From contig RCSZ01000010.1 of NCBI GenBank assembly GCA_014898425.1, positions 1,488,001 through 1,552,000 on the forward strand: 64,000 nt of DNA, in the 5' to 3' direction. Under the pieces are notes generated by a model, which did no database searches, was not told the DNA's origin, and saw nothing but the letters and a program-made list of their open reading frames with translations. A program made the position numbers and the translations under genes. The stretch is from Botryotinia globosa (lineage: Eukaryota; Ascomycota; Leotiomycetes; Helotiales; Sclerotiniaceae). Positions 1 through 12,066 of the stretch are shown one piece after another (position 1 is the stretch's first letter; every line of letters starts with the position of its first letter).

Positions 1-1177
1 ACATCTCCCCTCAAGTACGACGAATTAATTCCTGAACATATAAGATATCACTCATATCATCTTAGAACTATCTGAGTGAAGTATCAGCACATCTCAATCC
101 CGATAAAGCATTCATCTCTCTTCCCAACATTACCATTTCACCACCAAAAACACATCGAGTCTGTGTTGAAAATTTTCCGGAAAGCATTTCTGCAATGCTC
201 CATATAGAATCGACGTTGCGGAAGGATCCTGCGAGAAAGCATCAGCAAAGATTCAAAGGTTGCATAGTGCATCGTACTCACAATCAACCAACTATCCTCC
301 TCCACCTCACATCACATAACGATAACACCATTAAAACCCTCGAACCCAATCCCCAATCCCCAGTCCAAAACACAAATTCTCCCCCAAAAAATAAAACACA
401 TTTACTTAACTTAGGTAGTCAACAACCCGATTTCCAAGTATCGTCGTTAAAGAATGAAACTTTTGGCGAATACGAGCTTGACACACATGTGACTATCACG
501 TGATACTTACATTTACTATCACATCTCACATTTCATATTTTGGAGATCAGGGATCCGTGTTTTTCAGCTTCTGTGTTGTTTTTTTGGGCTGTATTAAAAT
601 GGAAGTGAAGGGGTGTGAAGATGGTATCGGTTAGTTATACATGTGGATTGCGCTGAGGTTATATTACTAGCTATGTAGTTTTGGTTTTTTTGTGGTATGG
701 AATGTAATAGGATATCGATTCGACGTAGAACATTAATAGAAGGAATAATTGTCAAGACGCATTCAAATCATAGGATTGTAAGAATATTGTTCATTATCTC
801 TTCTAGTGGCTTTCGTCAAGTCATAATCATCATTTCCCATTCCCCATTCCCCATTCCCCATTTTCATATCTCCATATTGTCCATTACCCCTACACCATAG
901 AAGTGCCACTGGAAGATATCATTCCATTAACCAAATGATATAAACCAATAAACTCCAGTCGGCAGACTTTTAAAACTAATACAAATATTTCCATGAACAC
1001 TTTCTTTTCCTAAACCGATCTTTTTTGTGTAGCCAAGTAAGTGGACGAAAGGAAAAGTACATGTACCAATATATAAGCCGCCCAGTTTAGTTTTCATACC
1101 TCGTTCCAACACACAATCATGATCATCAATCATCCCTGATACCGTCCGTACAAAAGAAATGTTCATTTTGCTAGCGT
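1..1177. other. Gene-free stretch
   Basis: No open frame here looks like a real protein. The left part is A/C-rich and carries a short tandem of CCCATTC units near 835-862. A CACGTG core sits at about 497-502. The right part probably holds the 3' untranslated region of the minus-strand gene that ends at 1178. Confidence 0.5.
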
Positions 1178-2176
1178 CTATGAAAGGCGTCGTTCGGAAG
1201 GCCCATGAGACTTCTTACTGAAGATTCCCTTGACGGCCTCACAGGCTTCACTTGCACTTCTTCTGAATCCGCCTGATCTTCTTGTCTTTTCTTCACTCCC
1301 ACTCTTGTTTGAGCCTCCACCATTCGACCGGAATTTTTCGAACATCTCCTCGATGGCTTTGGCCATTTTACTGGGGGAGTTCTCATCTTCGTCATCAGAG
1401 TCGGTTTCAAATTCGGACTTTAGGACTAGAGGCGTAGAAGAGTTGTAGTGAGGCAAAGGGGGATGAGTATGACGATAGCTAGCCGGAACGTATGATCCAG
1501 GGACTGATTGATTGATACTTGTACAAGAACTGAGATTAGATGGCGTGTTTGGATGGGAAGGTGTAGTTTGCGCACGAGCGCGACCGTTAGAACGATTGGG
1601 ACGGGAGTCGAGCCGTTCAGGCCAAGCCTGTGTAGGCCATGATTTGTGAGTTGAATGTTGATTGTGTCCTTGAGGTGATTGTGGGATTGTGGTGGGAAAG
1701 AGTGAATAGGCACGATGAGTTACAGGCGGCGGTGGAGGAGGTGGTGGTAGATACTCTGACTCTGCATGAAAATACTGATTCCAGACCTCTTCTTCCATCT
1801 CTGGAGGATAAATCGAGGTTGAAGATGAGTAAAATGATGATGGATCATCATCAGTAAAGGATTCGGAGTCGGATGCTTCAAAGAGATCTTCCATCATCCC
1901 TGGGTCCGTTTCGACGAGGGAAAGTCTCTGCCAACCTTTTGCTGAAACTTGACATTGTGATTGTGATTCTTGCGCTGGGTTTTCGTGAGCCTTTGACCAG
2001 GTATTGAAAGTAGCTGAAGAGTTATCGCAAACTCTCCTGATATCTGACTTTGAGATGACCATCGTAGATGATGATAGTAACCAGCCGTTGCATGAATCAT
2101 CTTGTGGATGTATCGCTATCATATCATTATCGATAGGAGGGCATTCGCCGAGATATTCGTTGCTAGAAGCACGCAT
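1178..2176 (-). CDS. Hypothetical disordered protein, 332 aa
   Basis: This is a single uninterrupted frame with an ATG at 2176. I do not recognise the family. The protein is mostly low-complexity: an acidic Ser/Asp/Glu stretch around residues 95-125, a run of eight prolines near residue 145, a Ser/Thr/Pro/His-rich middle, a second acidic Asp/Glu patch near 262, and a basic Ser/Arg/Lys-rich C-terminus with GFRRSASEA and SKKSHGPSERR motifs that resemble phosphorylation sites. No signal peptide or membrane segment is visible. Codon use and the absence of stops over 1 kb support a real gene. Composition suggests a cytoplasmic or nuclear regulatory protein, but that is a guess. Confidence 0.7.
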   Translation of the reverse strand: MRASSNEYLGECPPIDNDMIAIHPQDDSCNGWLLSSSTMVISKSDIRRVCDNSSATFNTWSKAHENPAQESQSQCQVSAKGWQRLSLVETDPGMMEDLFEASDSESFTDDDPSSFYSSSTSIYPPEMEEEVWNQYFHAESEYLPPPPPPPPVTHRAYSLFPTTIPQSPQGHNQHSTHKSWPTQAWPERLDSRPNRSNGRARAQTTPSHPNTPSNLSSCTSINQSVPGSYVPASYRHTHPPLPHYNSSTPLVLKSEFETDSDDEDENSPSKMAKAIEEMFEKFRSNGGGSNKSGSEEKTRRSGGFRRSASEACEAVKGIFSKKSHGPSERRLS

Positions 2177-4300
2177 TATTGACGAGGAATGTAAGTAAGG
2201 TGAATTCCTATCGGTTACCCGGGAGAAACAAGTCTAGGGACCGACGAACATGAAGCGTTACAATAGATTGAAAGATTACCACTTCAATAAATGATCTTCC
2301 TTGCGAGAGATATTGACGAGACAACGACTTGTTTATAACCCTGGAATCAAACTATTTTCGGGGTTTGCTTGTCTGAAAAAAAACTGGCTGGATGTTCATT
2401 CTTTGCATAAACATGATGTTATCATATGCAAATGGTATGAAGGCAAAAGCCAGATCAGATCTGTCAGGTTTAAGATCTGAAAGCCTATTGGATCAAATCA
2501 CTTCTTGTTATACGCCCGCAGGTAAGGCCTCGAACTTTGCCAGCCACGTCCATCCCTTTGTGCCGAATCGGCCAACATCCGGCTGTGAGATCCCGAGCCT
2601 GTAATTGGTGGAATCCTTACAATAACAGGATTCATACAATAAGGAGCAAGAGAGGCTCAAATTGTTTACCTCTGTTTGATTTCATGGGCTTCGACTAGGT
2701 AGAAGATCATATGCAGTATCCCAGACGGGTAGCCACACGCCAGTAACAATACTATTGTCATTTAAATCAACAACATCCATAATACTTATTTGAAGTTTCG
2801 ATATCTTGCTAAAACTTCTTCTGATTTAACCATCCACTCGGAAGCAGGGAAAAATCGGACCTGCGTAAGGAGTACATATTGAGCGCAGTAGATTCATATC
2901 ATATCATGCCGGTCCGCATCGTGCAGATTTATCAACAGGGAGGTGACGGAAGACTTCCCCGTGCAAAGCAAGACATTTTATTCCTTGATTGGCGAGAGAC
3001 GCGCTTCTTGCAAGTGGCGATAACTTGACAAAAAGGGATCGTTCGCTAACTCAGAGACAATGGAGAATGATAAATGCTCGACCAAGGAGGTGGTGGGTAT
3101 CCCTTGCACGAACCTCTCGCGCAAATTTATCTTGGGAGTTCAAGGGATCTTGGCAATATCATGTGTGAAGATGAGAGAAATCTTTGTGGTCTGATTTCAT
3201 TCTGACGAAGAAGAAAAATGAATGGTTCGAGTTCATTGTGAGCAGATTGGTTTGCTTATCGTTGAGCTAAATGATTAGTCATTTTCGCATGGATATCCGA
3301 GGGATTTTTCTCACAACAAGCAAGTTTTCTTTTCACAATACAACCTCATGAGAAAAGAATTTCAACCCCTCAACAATATGTGTATGAGAAAGGTCTGGCC
3401 ATAGACTTTACCCCCCAGCAAAATCTATAACTTCCACTGAAAATCTGCAAGTGTAGATAGATGGGTTGATCGATGGGTTACATGCATATATCAGAATATC
3501 TCATATAAACCTGCATGATACAATTTCGGATGTACACACAGCCATTGTTTTGATATGTTGTTGATGAATTTCTTTTGCTATTTTTTTGCGCAGGGTGCCG
3601 TCGGAAAGTATGGCTCGGCGACTTTTGTTTCCTGTATCTTCGGCCCTGTCACTCGGTTGAGATGTAGTTTTGAAGAATTTCTTTTCTCGTCTGTTGATTC
3701 TGAAGTATTTTAATCAATTGTCATCGTGGAAGGATCGGATAATCGAACAAAAAGGAGAGGAGAGTTGATCTGCTAGAAGTTCTGCAAAATGCCCTCAGTT
3801 CGTGCAACGCTTCCTCTCTCCGCAAAATCAAGACAACATTTGCGTTTGCAAACACCTTTCGAGTACATTTCCACGAAGAGCTTGAGTAGTAATAATTGTA
3901 ATTTCTTATTCGGTTCAGTCTATCAATACATACCTAGCTAATGCTATGCTAAATATGCGATACGCTTGAATATATTCAATTGAATAAATAAATAGGGAAC
4001 AATCATAAAATCCCATTCCTCCCCCAAATACTCTCTGAGTTTTCCATAGTGAGGTTCCATTCTGTTCAATACTTATAGCTGATGTTATCTATACCTTTAT
4101 AGACAACTAGTCACATATCGCTTCGATTCCAATCTATGATCAGCCGCCCACCTACCGAGGTGGTGAAGTTCTCCTTTCCCCCTTTTATTCCTTCTACGCG
4201 TGAAATCTAAGTATCAAGCTAATCTATCTTAAGGACAAGTGTCTTCCTATTCTGGTCTCTCAAAGATCCTCGACCTCTAGATTGATATAAAGCTATAAAT
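2177..4300. other. Long intergenic region, no gene recognised
   Basis: About 2.1 kb without a convincing coding frame. Short ORFs such as 2392-2604 have no family look and no splice context. Base composition is ordinary, so this is not an AT island. It may hold the promoter of the minus-strand gene at 2176 and part of an unrecognised transcript. Confidence 0.45.
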
Positions 4301-4884
4301 TCACCGTCGGCATCCTCAATATATCAAGACTAAACACAAATTCAAAATCATCCATCCTCCAAATCCCTCAAATTCCAGATTTTGCCTTTCTTTCCTGCTT
4401 TCTTTCTTCCTTTCCTCCCCTTCTACCTCTCTTCCATTCTAGCTCTCCTTCCATCTTCCTCCTACCCACAAAGTATTCCAAATTTCTCAACCCTCACATC
4501 TCAATCAATTATTCACATGTCCAAAAACGAAAACACAGCAACTACTCACACGTCAATTCCTTATCCACCTGTCGCTCGTTTCTCACATCATCAGAAGTCG
4601 CGCTTCAATTTTGATTTTTTATCTGATTGATCTTTAAGGTGGCACAATAAAAAATAAATAGATAGATATATAATCCAAACTCAAACTCGAAATCCACCCC
4701 AAAATCAATATCCCAATAACTAATATCGCAATATTTAGAGCTTTCCTCATCTATGTGTATTGTTGTATCGAATATTACAATGGTCAGACTAAGAGTGTAG
4801 TATCATTATAAATCATTCTACTTGTTACACTATGTTTTCTGTATCATTATAATCAAATATATAGTACATATACTATAACATATC

Positions 4885-5045
4885 TATCCCATTCCATTCC
4901 ATACCATTTTGTTCTATTCTATTCTATCCTATTTTATTCTATTTCATCCCATTTTATTCCATTCTACTCTATTTCATTACTATATATCCTATTCCATTCT
5001 ATCCTCATCCCACTCCATCCTATCCCCATCCTATCCCCATTCCCA
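4885..5045. repeat. Degenerate pentanucleotide (ATTCT/ATTCC-like) array
   Basis: The plus strand is a run of imperfect ATTCT, ATTCC, ATTTC and ATCCT units that grades into a C-rich CATCCT stretch. It is part of a much longer G-poor region. The 87-aa ORF read from it (4909-5172) is just the translated repeat. Confidence 0.7.
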
Positions 5046-5385
5046 CTCCATCCTCACCCCCTCTACACATCCTCACCCTCCCTCCCACAAAACAAAACCC
5101 ATACTCTCAAACCCTCCAACCAAGCAATACACATCTCTCATAAACAATCCATACAAAATATATAACATATAACATATAATCCTCCTCAATAACAAGATCC
5201 AGGACTTCCATTGAAACAACTTGAATAAACTAATCAAATATTATCTTCATTATATATACCGACGGTGTAATATATAAGAGAGGGAAAAAGACTCAAAAAG
5301 GAGAAGCGGAGAGTATAGAAGATGAAAAGTGTAAAAGATAGAAAATGTAAAAGATGGATTTATACTCGTAAAACTATTTTGTTTT

Positions 5386-5597
5386 TTTCATTTTCATTTT
5401 CATTTTCATTTTCATTTTCATTTTCATTTTCATTTTCATTTTCATTTTCATTTTCATTTTCATTTTCATTTTCATTTTCATTTTCATTTTCATTTTCATT
5501 TTCATTTTCATTTTCATTTTCATTTTCATTTTCATTTTCATTTTCATTTTCATTTTCATTTTCATTTTCATTTCATTTTCATTTTCATTTTCATTTC
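5386..5597. repeat. (TTTTCA)n microsatellite, about 35 units
   Basis: A nearly perfect hexanucleotide array. One unit is shortened to five bases near 5570, and the end degenerates into TTTCTA units. Because the unit is six bases, both strands stay open and give false ORFs (Phe-Ser repeats on plus, Met-Lys repeats on minus). Confidence 0.97.
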
Positions 5598-5898
5598 TAT
5601 TTCTATTTCTTCTCCTTCCTTTTTCCTAGATAAAAAAGAGATCCAATTCTCGATTTTCAAATTACTCCTCTCCCTATGCCCTCTCCCCACGCCCTCTCCC
5701 CTTCTTCGTTCCTCAAAAAACTCCTCAAAATCCACCCATATAGCAACTCGCATATATACACATTCAAATCCAAACCCATCCAACCATTCAACCAACCATC
5801 CCATTTCTCCTCTATCCCAACCCCAAAACCCCAAACCACCACAATAACAATAACAATAACATCAACAAACAACCACCCTATCTCAAACCAATCAAAAA

Positions 5899-6008
5899 CC
5901 TCATAACCTCATAACCTCATAACCTCATAACCTCATAACCTCATAACCTCATAACCTCATAACCTCATGACCTCATGACCACATCACCACATCACCACAT
6001 CACCATAT
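5899..6008. repeat. Octanucleotide minisatellite CCTCATAA and variants
   Basis: About ten copies of CCTCATAA/CCTCATGA run directly into about four copies of the variant CCACATCA. The variant block is spatially ordered, as expected if local duplication spread a mutated unit. Confidence 0.93.
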
Positions 6009-6203
6009 CATTATAAAACAACCAAAAAGCATTAGAGAGAGAAAAAACAAGAAGGAAAAAAAACATGAAGATGAATCAGAAGATGAATAAGCCCTTCGAA
6101 AGCATACCTACCTAGGTATTCCCACTCCTACTTTGATTCTCATTAACCCATAGTTAACCCAACCTTTCCCTCCCTATATAAATCTCAACTCATCAACTCG
6201 TCA

Positions 6204-6229
6204 ATACCAATACCAATACCAATACCAAC
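6204..6229. repeat. Short (ACCAAT)n array
   Basis: Four to five tandem copies of the hexamer ACCAAT. Confidence 0.85.
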
Positions 6230-6261
6230 TCTCCAGGCAACTCTCCACAGACTCATTTATT

Positions 6262-6382
6262 TCCATTTCCCATTTCCCATTTCCCATTTCCCATCTCCCT
6301 CTCTCCCTCTCTCCCTCTCTCCCTCTCTCCCTCTCTCCCCCTCTCCCTCTCTCCCTCTCTCCCTCTCTCCCTCTCTCCCCCC
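6262..6382. repeat. CATTTCC array followed by CTCTCCCT array
   Basis: About four copies of a heptamer (CATTTCC) lead into about eleven copies of an octamer (CTCTCCCT) with one interruption. The result is a pure pyrimidine tract of about 90 bases on the plus strand. Confidence 0.93.
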
Positions 6383-7079
6383 ACCCTCCATATCCTCATC
6401 CTCCTCCTCAAAACCAGATAAATAATACACTTAAGAGACCCTCAACCCTCCATCTCACCCCCCTTCCCTTCCTCTCCGCTAACCTCAAAGCAAATACAAC
6501 ACCAACACCAATACCATAATAAAGAGCTCGATGCCTCGTCCCATCCCTGCGTCCCCGCGTCCCTCACTACCTACCGAACCACCACCTGACCCCTCATCTT
6601 CCTCCTACCAAAATCATTTCCCCAAATTTGCCTTCTTGCAAAAGATTGAACAAACTCTTAGTATCTAGGAATCACTACATCCATTTACCTATTCATTACT
6701 CAAAGATTCGTAGAACTGGTTCAGTGGGGTTACAATCTAAATTTATTATTCTGTTCTGTTTGTCTAGGATCTATTGTCGTTGCTCAGCCTGCGCCCATGG
6801 CTCGATTTAATCCAGCCCATCTATTCATCATTGATTTTCAGATCCGCGTCCAGTTCGATTAATCTAGGAATTCCATTCAATTACCCCCTCCATATCCACA
6901 CCGGAGCTCCGTCTATTGATCTTCTCCCACCGTATACCACTGGTATTTTTATTTTTTTTGGAATGCTATCTTCCACCATTACCACTTGATACTTGTGACC
7001 CAAAATGATTCACTTTTAGCCATACAACTCTCATAGTCTATCACTTCAACTTTTGACACCCTCGTACCTATCTGGCCAT

Positions 7080-8673
7080 CTAATAAACACCCGGCAAGAT
7101 AACCCACCTCACTTTCTGACAATAATTTTCCCACCCCTTCCCATATTTCTTTGAGCATCTCTCCTCGTCCCGCCAGCAGCGATGAATTAACAGAATCGTC
7201 ATGAAAATTGCATATGTCCATGGCAACAAATTATGCGTACCACAAGCTGCACACATGGAATAAGAAAGGATCAGATCGCCCAAGTAATTGACGTGTCTCG
7301 CCATACCCCACCAGCCAGAGCAAAGAAGAATGCTATCGTGTTCTTTGCCATCTTTAGTTCGATATTTGACGTGCAAGACATCTGCTGGAGCACCCCAAAG
7401 TTGACAATTACCTTTGGTGCGACGAGCAAGATCCTTTTGGTGATTGACGCTTCGGAAAATGATGTAACCACCGACACCCGAGGTGAACAACATCATGGCG
7501 TTAAGGGGTGATAGCGAGTGAGGATATCTTGAAAGATATTGAGTCTGAAGGGTATACATGGATGGCAACCAAACAATGGATCCCCATGCAAGATAGAAAC
7601 CAAAGTGGTCATGACAGATATCGATAGTTCGAAGGTACCAATCTTCGTTGATGAAGAAGTCGACAACGTAGAGACCGTGTAGAAAAGTGCTCAGAATGAT
7701 GGAATTGGTGATGTATCCGTAGGTTTGATACTGATACGCGATGAAAGACACGTCACTATATCGAGATTAGAGAATGACATAGGTTGGACTGCAAGTCGAA
7801 AGTGCAAATCAAACCGATGACCAAGAAAATTCGAGTTTAACATACATAAGAGTCCAGGCAATTATCCCAGGCCGCCCATTGTGGAATAATTTGAAGTCGA
7901 AATGATCTCCAAATCTAGGATTCAATTCGATTCCCATGTACAAGTCGTACAAGATAGATCCTGTCACGTGTCAGTATCGAAGTGCATAAATCTCATCCCA
8001 TCGATCCTAACTCACCACTGAATTTCCGATCGCCTTCATGGGTTGGAGACATATGAGCTTTCAAATAAGCAAACCCGGATAACAAAAACCCATAAACATT
8101 CACTGAGACCAACAGTGCCTGCCAATGCTTTGCGAGAATTGCTGGATCCAAGAGTCCACAATATGACGAAACGAGGAACAAAGCATGAGTGACAAACCAA
8201 GCTGAAAGACCATTTGTACGGTACTTGAGAAGATTTCCAGCTGGAGTGAGTTGACCCGTACTCAATTTGGTAGGTAGAAGTTGGTACAGAAGTGCTTGGA
8301 ATAGCAACCACGTTCCATAACCAACATTCGTTCTCAAATTTCCTCGAGGTGCATGTTGCCATAAGAAATTGATCGGTCCAGTCATGGCCATTGATTTGTA
8401 TGCTGAAGTTAAAGAGCCCTCAAAGCGTGAGAGTGCAATCCAATAGAATATGACAATGATTGGACACAGAATCATGATACTCGCACATCCCAAGGAATGT
8501 AACCACGAACCATGATGATGCCGTCGACCCCATGAGATACTCGAATCTCGCGTTGTTGAGAATGAAGCCAATCGAGCTCGATTGATGGTTACATTTGATT
8601 TATCGGGAGCGTCTTGCTGTAGAGTTTCAATTACATCGTGAAGACCCGGCGAAGGGAGAATGATTGATTCCAT
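7080..8673 (-). CDS. DHCR7-like sterol reductase (ERG4/ERG24 family), 482 aa
   Basis: Three exons: 8673-8016, 7960-7846, 7755-7080 (482 codons plus stop). The start is the ATG at 8673; sequence upstream in frame has no family look. It is a polytopic membrane enzyme of the ERG4/ERG24 NADPH-dependent sterol reductase family. Several segments match animal and plant 7-dehydrocholesterol reductase as remembered rather than C14 or C24 reductases: [44 protein letters not shown], and a C-terminal block with [25 protein letters not shown] and a LPGVY end. Length matches DHCR7 (about 475 aa). It would reduce the sterol C7-C8 double bond in the ER. Introns have GTGAGT and GTATGT donors. Upstream lie a CAGT-rich array and a GAGATG array. 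Family assignment is firm; the exact double bond reduced is inferred. Confidence 0.9.
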
Positions 8674-8910
8674 CGTGTGGGTTGGGCCCAACGGTATTTT
8701 GCAAGGAGAGTGAGAGGTATGTTGTGGTGGAATATTGAGATGCAGTCGAGGTTGTACGAATGATGCAAGGGAAGGAAAAAGAAATGAGTAAGGATGAGGT
8801 AACGGGTAGCTACTAGGTACGAATGAGGCAGTAACCTTGATAGGAAGAAAAGGTGAAAGTAGTTGGAACCAAGGAAGGAAGTAAAACAAGAGTCAAAAAG
8901 ATAAGACATA

Positions 8911-9002
8911 CAGTCAGTGAGCCAGTCAGTCAGTCAGTCCGTCAGTCAGTCCGTCAGTCAGTCCGTTAGTCAGTCCGTTAGTCAGTCCGTCAGTCAGTCC
9001 GT
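8911..9002. repeat. 12-base array (GTCAGTCAGTCC)n
   Basis: About seven copies of a 12-base unit, with CCGTCAGT/CCGTTAGT variants, preceded by plain CAGT repeats. It lies about 240-330 bases upstream of the DHCR7-like start. Confidence 0.92.
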
Positions 9003-9022
9003 ACACGTTCAAACGAATGACA

Positions 9023-9153
9023 AGATGGAGATGGAGATGGAGATGGAGATGGAGATGGAGATGGAGATGGAGATGGAGATGGAGATGGAGATGGAGATGG
9101 AGATGGAGATGGAGATGGAGATGGAGATGGAGATGGAGATGGAGATGGAGATG
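9023..9153. repeat. (GAGATG)n microsatellite, about 21 units
   Basis: A perfect hexanucleotide array. It gives a spurious Met-Glu repeat ORF. It sits just upstream of the 12-base array, so the presumed promoter of the DHCR7-like gene contains two adjacent tandem arrays. Confidence 0.96.
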
Positions 9154-10380
9154 AATGAACGGTCTTGAAGAAGAGCTTTAAAGATGGTACGTGAGGAGAG
9201 AAGAGGGAGGGATTGAAATGGAAAATGGAGTTGTCATTGGTGTAGGTACGAGTATACTTGTGCCGGGTGCTCTATCTACTAGGTATTATTCATTGATTTG
9301 CGTTGCAGAGGTAAACAAATCACTTCTCTGGATATGGCAGTCGTTGATGTGAAAGGAAGGGACTACCTAGTAGATAGGTAGATCAGGTATCTAAGATGGT
9401 AGTTATATACCAAGTGCGAGGTATATACTAGGTGGGTAGAGGGAGGCAAGGTTAAGAAATACCTTCCTTCTATTACATAGCCGTAAAATGTATCTAAATA
9501 GCTAAATACGTCGTAACTCGTAAGATGGTATGTACGTACTATGGCTATGGCTATGGTAAATGTCAATGTAAATCTCATACATGATACCGAGAATAGGAAA
9601 GTGGTATTATTATCTAGTTAGTGTGTAATTAGTATTAGATGGTAATAAAAGTGGTATTCTCTACTATCTCGATATTTAGGTTTATGTAATTCTCTTATTT
9701 CTTTTATACTTTTTTCCTCTTTTCCTTTCTTCCTCTTTGATTTATATACCCAGATACCTAGATACCTAGATACCCAGATACCTAGATACCTAGATACCTA
9801 CCGACCTACCTACCCACTCCCGACCCAAAATCATTCATTAACATCAAAAGAAAACAAACTCACCGGCACCACAACCACCACCACTACCACTACCACCACC
9901 ACTACCACTACCATCACCATCACAATAAACCCCAATATCCAATAAGGCCAAGACTTACTTTTCCCTAGTCCCAGACGATCCAAGACGTGTAACCACAACA
10001 AGTTAGCTACCGGTACCTCGGTCCTCTCTACTATTGATTGCCACCACGATATATCCAAGCCATCATCCATAAATTCATAATCATCATCATCATCAGCAGA
10101 TGATCTAGATGTGCAGACAGACTCCCTAGTAGATACATTGAATATCGTATACTCCGTACGGGTAATGCTCAAAATATCTACAACTACAAGCTTTGTCTCC
10201 AGCCCCTCGGTACCGGAAAAATAAATTTCGCATCGCTGGCTGCTATTCGCAGGAGAAAAGAGAAAAGAGAAAAGAGAAAAAAGAAAAAAGAAAAAAGAAA
10301 AAAGAAAAAAGAAGACAGAAAAAAGAGGCGGATTTTCATAATTGAAATCCCCTATGAAAATCTTCAAATTTGATTGAATA
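9154..10380. other. Intergenic low-complexity region with CCTAGATA array
   Basis: It contains an octamer array CCTAGATA/CCCAGATA at about 9749-9800, a CACTAC/CACCAC array at about 9866-9920 and an AAAAGAG-type purine tract at 10254-10320. A 178-aa minus ORF (10367-9831) is made largely of these repeats (poly-Phe and poly-Val) and is not accepted as a gene. CCTAGGTA-like words recur at 9250-9440. Confidence 0.6.
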
Positions 10381-10489
10381 AAAAATCAACTATATATATA
10401 AATATAAACAAGTAAAAAGAAATAGTAATAACTAATTAACTCCTTATTATCTAAATAATATTTCAAAATTTTATTTTTAATAATAATTA

Positions 10490-10641
10490 TAAGGAACCCA
10501 ACGAGCATTTAGAGATCAATCTTAGAATTAAGAGTTATAGAGCTAAAGAAAATATATTATGAAACTATATATACAATTGATTCGAAGTTTAATACTATAT
10601 TTAATCCGATTGGATATAATTATATATATATTATAATATTA
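10490..10641 (+). repeat. LTR-like repeat, copy 1
   Basis: Direct repeat of 12067-12215. It keeps G/C at places where copy 2 has A/T, for example ACCCAACGAGCATTT here against ACCTAACAAGTATTT in copy 2. Confidence 0.75.
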
Positions 10642-12066
10642 TTCTCCCCTTTTATAACATTCGTTTTAAATTTATTTTAAATGAATGATTTAAGTATAAA
10701 ATATAATCTTTAAAATTTATTATTTTTCTTTTTTGTTATAAATTTCTAATATTTAGTATGTATTATTGTTAGTGTATATAAATCTATTATATTTTGTGTT
10801 TTTTTCAAATGATTTTTAAAATATTAATTATTAATTATTTTATTTAGGTTTTCATTTTTGTAATTATTATTATAATTATTATAGTTTACATTGGTAGGAG
10901 AGTGTAATAATTGAGATAGATTTTTTTCAATCTCAAATACTTTGATACAAATTAAATAAATAGAATTATATCTAATAGAAAGTATTTCTATATCAAATAT
11001 ATTTGTTTTATTTATATAAGAGAGTTCTTTTAATAAAGGAAAGCTCGAATATATAAAAATGAAATGAAATCGAAATATAATTGATTTTGTTTAATAAAAG
11101 AATAAAAGAATTAAAAATATTAAAAATATTAATGTTATTAATATTTATTAAATTATAGTTTTGAGAATAGGATAGATTTTTTAGTATATATAAGACTTTA
11201 GATTTATTAAAATAAAATAATATAAGGAATCTATTTGTTGTATATATAGCTAATTATTGTATAACTTGAATAAAGTTGAGATAAAAATAAGAAAAAGAAA
11301 GCTATTGAATTTTTTTTTTTTAAGAATAATATCAAATTCATTACAAAAGATAAAAATCTTATTCGAATTGAGTTAATTCTAACTTTTAGCTTTGTAAAGA
11401 ATCCTTTCGAATTTTGTAATATAAATATATAAAATATCGATTCCTTATTTAAAATTGAATAATTTATCTTTAACCTTTTATATTTTATTCAGATTATTAT
11501 ATATATATGTAAGTTAATTTAGAATTGTTATATAATCCAAGGGAATGTTTTAATTGAGAGAAGAAAACTGAGGTAATATTATAATTTATATATAAGATTT
11601 GAGATGGAAATAAATATAATAAAATTAAACTATAAAGTTATTAATTGTAATATTATTTATTTATAATTTCGCCCGAATTGAAAATAACTATATATCAAAT
11701 TTCTAAAAGCTATTATTAAACTTTTTGGGATTAGAGAGAAAGGATTTTGATTGGAAAGATATATAAACAATAAGAAAGCATTCGAGAATGAAAGAGTATA
11801 GGAATAAGATTTTATTCTATTAATAAATCACTTTATCATAAAGCTTTATAATTATAAGATTTATTAAATTATAATCTATAGTTTAGAAATTAAGGTTAAA
11901 AAAAAGGATAACATTTTTGATTAATATTAAGAAAATTTATATACAAATAAAAGAGTATAAGTGATATGTTTAAATAGAAGTAAACAGAGTATATATATAA
12001 TTTTTATTTATAAATATATATTAATATTATTCTATTTCTTATTTAGAAAAGCTTTTAATAATATAA

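Larger units (their letters stand above)
4301..7079. other. G-depleted, pyrimidine/A-rich region without a gene
   Basis: From roughly 4300 to 6700 the plus strand contains very little G, while C, T and A dominate. It holds at least five different tandem arrays. No ORF has the look of a protein. Such strand-asymmetric low-complexity DNA is seen around promoters and long 5' leaders in ascomycetes. It could be the leader of an unannotated plus-strand transcript, but no downstream plus-strand gene is visible before the minus-strand gene at 7080. Confidence 0.5.

Noticed and set aside
5322..5633. ORFs of Phe-Ser or Met-Lys repeats
   Set aside because: They are translations of the (TTTTCA)n array on both strands; a six-base unit cannot generate stops.
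8917..9168. Ser-Gln-Val and Met-Glu repeat ORF
   Set aside because: Translation of the 12-base and GAGATG arrays, with no protein-like flanks.
9831..10367. 178-aa minus-strand ORF
   Set aside because: Composed of repeat-encoded poly-Phe and poly-Val ends; no domain or conserved look in between.
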